Shown here one piece after another: positions 5,769-7,182 of a stretch of 7,182 nt of DNA (position 1 is its first letter; each line of letters starts with the position of its first letter). Below the pieces are notes generated by a model, which did not search any database, had not been told where the DNA came from, and saw nothing but the letters and a program-made list of their open reading frames with translations. This DNA comes from RYN-425 sp035542755 (GTDB lineage Bacteria; Patescibacteriota; Saccharimonadia; Saccharimonadales; UBA10212), in assembly GCA_035542755.1 (NCBI GenBank), contig DATKKU010000015.1, positions 1-7,182 of the forward strand, written 5' to 3'. The position numbers were made by a program, and so were the translations under genes.

Positions 5769-6977
5769 TTAGAACCAGCCCCAGATGCGCGACCACAAAC
5801 TCTGAGAGTTACCGGGTATCACCGGGACGCTAGTAGCTAGAGTGTTTTGGCTAGTGCTAGCGATGTTGCTGGCCGGGTCCGGGCTAATCTGCTGTCCGAT
5901 AATCACCAGGCGGTTATTGCTGGTGCCTGGAGGGTCGCAGGTAATTAGCGAGGCCGTAGCCGGCTTATCGGCTGGCCCTAGTACTGAAACGTCGGTGGGG
6001 CTGACAACTTTTCGTTCGTAGACCTGATAGGTATAGCGCTTGCCGTCTTTTTGAATATAAAAGGTGTCGCCCGGCTGCAAATCGTGCAGCAGCACAAAAG
6101 CAAATTTATACTTGCCGGGGTTTAGGATGTTATTGCTGGAGTGGCCGACAATCACCAGGTTGCCGTCCTGGCCGGGGTCGGCGGTGTCGGCATAGTGTAC
6201 AACGCCGCTTTCCAGAGCATTTTGGACGGCTTCATCGTTTACTGTATTGACGCCGTAGACCACCGGCACTTCAAGGTTAATTTTAGGGACTATCAGCTCT
6301 GGGGCGTCGCTGATGACACTGGCGTCAATCAGCGGCACATTGCTGGAGTTGCGGCTAGGCTGGATAAAGGGGGCGATAAAGCGCTCGTTAAAAAAGCCAA
6401 ACATCAAAATCAAGATCACCACACCGCCGGTTGCCAGACCAAACAGCAGAGATTTAAGGTGGGCTCGCGTCCGGGATAAAAAAACTTCCGGGGCGTCGGC
6501 GGCTAAAGATGTTCCGAGCAGCGGCTTCCTTCTATCGGCTGGAGTCCGTCCGTGAGTCGGTTTATTGAGAATCCTTGGTTTAGCTTCGCCTGCCGGCGCC
6601 ATTGATGGAACGGCATCCGTAAAATGCGAGGCTTCGGCGTGCAGATTGTAAAACTCCTGCCATACCTGGTGTTTTTCCAGGTCGCTGAGGCCTATATAGT
6701 ACTCGTGCCACTCTTTCTGGAGGTCTTTTAAGGGCTTTTTGGCGCTGGTTAGCTCGTAGATAAACTGGCGGTGCTTGGAGGGCCTAGCGGCGCTGCTAGC
6801 CTTGCCGAGGTTCTGCTCCTCGGCCACCAGGTCGGGCTCGGCAGCGTAAGCCGCGGCTACCTTTTTTCTAATTAACTCAATGGCCGGCTCTTGGCTATAG
6901 TCTTGTCCCGCGGGCTTGCTGTCGTCCTCCGGCAACGGCAGCGAGGGGCTGAGAGAGTTTTTGAGTGTATCGTCCAT
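5769..6977 (-). CDS. Sortase-family transpeptidase with long cytoplasmic N-terminal extension
   Basis: The protein has 402 residues and starts at ATG (6977). The sortase domain covers about 227-365: LIVPKINLEVPVVYGV (228-243), the catalytic-histidine motif VIVGHSSNN (275-283, His279), the catalytic-cysteine motif LITCDPPG (344-351, Cys347) and TSNNRLVIIG (352-361) with the conserved Arg356. The full His-Cys-Arg triad is present, so the enzyme should be active. Sortases cleave a C-terminal sorting signal and transfer the protein to an amine acceptor outside the membrane. One membrane helix lies at about 174-197, so roughly 173 residues precede it in the cytoplasm. That is unusual, since most sortases start with the helix and are near 200-250 residues. 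The extension holds a Trp/Tyr-rich helical piece, WHEYYIGLSDLEKHQVW (90-106). The tail after 365 is Ser/Asn-rich. No LPxTG-type substrate is encoded here, and I assign no sortase class. No clear Shine-Dalgarno is seen. Confidence 0.93.
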   Translation of the reverse strand: MDDTLKNSLSPSLPLPEDDSKPAGQDYSQEPAIELIRKKVAAAYAAEPDLVAEEQNLGKASSAARPSKHRQFIYELTSAKKPLKDLQKEWHEYYIGLSDLEKHQVWQEFYNLHAEASHFTDAVPSMAPAGEAKPRILNKPTHGRTPADRRKPLLGTSLAADAPEVFLSRTRAHLKSLLFGLATGGVVILILMFGFFNERFIAPFIQPSRNSSNVPLIDASVISDAPELIVPKINLEVPVVYGVNTVNDEAVQNALESGVVHYADTADPGQDGNLVIVGHSSNNILNPGKYKFAFVLLHDLQPGDTFYIQKDGKRYTYQVYERKVVSPTDVSVLGPADKPATASLITCDPPGTSNNRLVIIGQQISPDPASNIASTSQNTLATSVPVIPGNSQSLWSRIWGWF

Positions 6978-6992
6978 TTAAAAAGCTATCGT

Positions 6993-7010
6993 TTGTATTG
7001 TACAATACAA
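6993..7010. promoter_or_regulatory. Perfect 18-bp palindrome between sortase gene and tRNA-Leu, possible operator
   Basis: TTGTATTGTACAATACAA is identical to its own reverse complement over all 18 bases, with no spacer. Its end lies 16 nt before the sortase ATG on the minus strand and 41 nt before the tRNA on the plus strand. On the plus strand TACAAT occurs twice, overlapping, at 7001-7006 and 7006-7011, and is a good -10 for the tRNA, although no clear -35 is present. The size and symmetry suit a dimeric repressor site covering a promoter. A cruciform or mere AT-rich chance symmetry are alternatives. Confidence 0.4.
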
Positions 7011-7051
7011 TCTGTTGCATATCTGTTTTGGATTTGTCTGAAAGTCGACAA

Positions 7052-7136
7052 GGGTGAGTGGCGGAACTGGTATACGCGCACGACTCAAAATCGTGTTCCG
7101 CAAGGATTGTGGGTTCAAGTCCCACCTCGCCCACCA
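7052..7136 (+). tRNA. tRNA-Leu (anticodon CAA)
   Basis: A complete 85-nt class II tRNA. The acceptor stem is GGGTGAG (7052-7058) with CTCGCCC (7126-7132), including one G-U pair. The D stem is GCG/CGC (7061-7063, 7075-7077) and the anticodon stem CACGA/TCGTG (7079-7083, 7091-7095). The seven-base loop CTCAAAA places the anticodon CAA at 7086-7088, which reads UUG. The long variable arm (7096-7108) has a TCC/GGA stem and a GCAA loop, as expected for leucine. The T arm is GTGGG/CCCAC with loop TTCAAGT (7109-7125). The discriminator A73 and the CCA end are encoded. It is transcribed divergently from the sortase gene and has its own terminator just downstream. Confidence 0.97.
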
Positions 7137-7143
7137 AAAAGAT

Positions 7144-7174
7144 CCGGCTATTGCTTACAGCCGGTTTTATTTTT
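7144..7174 (+). terminator. Intrinsic terminator of tRNA-Leu
   Basis: A perfect six-base-pair stem CCGGCT/AGCCGG (7144-7149, 7159-7164) with a 9-nt loop is followed at once by TTTTATTTTT (7165-7174). It lies 7 nt after the encoded CCA, the expected place for a Rho-independent terminator of a single-tRNA transcript. Confidence 0.85.
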
Positions 7175-7182
7175 AAGGTGTA

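Noticed and set aside
6895..7137. Minus-strand 80-codon frame starting MVGEVGLEPTIL
   Set aside because: It is the antisense translation of the tRNA-Leu gene, a well-known artefact, and it runs into the sortase gene.
1..7182. CRISPR array, integrase or transposase, toxin-antitoxin or defence genes
   Set aside because: No direct-repeat array and no such protein motifs were seen in any frame.
1..7182. TGA recoded as glycine (code 25)
   Set aside because: None of the five long frames contains an in-frame TGA, and glycine is encoded by GGN throughout.

Overview
This window looks like chromosome of a Patescibacterium (CPR bacterium), most likely Candidatus Saccharibacteria (TM7). The reasons are the envelope protein architectures (single-span proteins with long cytoplasmic N-terminal tails), a PEGA/beta-propeller protein with the N-terminus LDPRKRRSDKIRL, a cysteine-free GluRS, G+C of about one half, and weak or absent Shine-Dalgarno motifs. 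The four visible stops are TAA or TAG and no TGA interrupts any long frame, so nothing suggests the recoded TGA=Gly of Gracilibacteria or Absconditabacteria. The taxonomic call is inference from family resemblance, not from a marker search.

Layout. Minus strand, 1-1215: a DUF3048 (YerB-like) membrane protein whose last residues lie beyond the left edge. Minus, 1237-2688: gltX, glutamyl-tRNA synthetase, only 21 nt upstream of the DUF3048 gene and probably cotranscribed with it. 2689-2839: a spacer full of small perfect hairpins. Minus, 2840-3892: a single-pass membrane protein with a very basic cytoplasmic tail and a DUF4367-like outer domain. 3893-4065: a divergent promoter region. Plus, 4066-5568: a PEGA-domain protein with a probable beta-propeller. 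5569-5768: a spacer between convergent genes, bounded by a long imperfect inverted repeat. Minus, 5769-6977: a sortase with an unusually long cytoplasmic N-terminus. 6978-7051: a spacer with a perfect 18-bp palindrome. Plus, 7052-7136: tRNA-Leu(CAA), followed by an intrinsic terminator. No spacer exceeds 300 bases.

How the parts relate. Four of the five protein genes encode proteins that sit in the cytoplasmic membrane with a folded domain outside, so this is an envelope-biogenesis neighbourhood wrapped around two translation genes (gltX and tRNA-Leu). The sortase would attach surface proteins, but no protein in the window carries a recognisable sorting signal. I see no transposase, integrase, CRISPR array, toxin-antitoxin pair or defence system. 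The least explained items are the two structured spacers, the 18-bp palindrome, the basic tail of the DUF4367-like protein and the N-terminal extension of the sortase.
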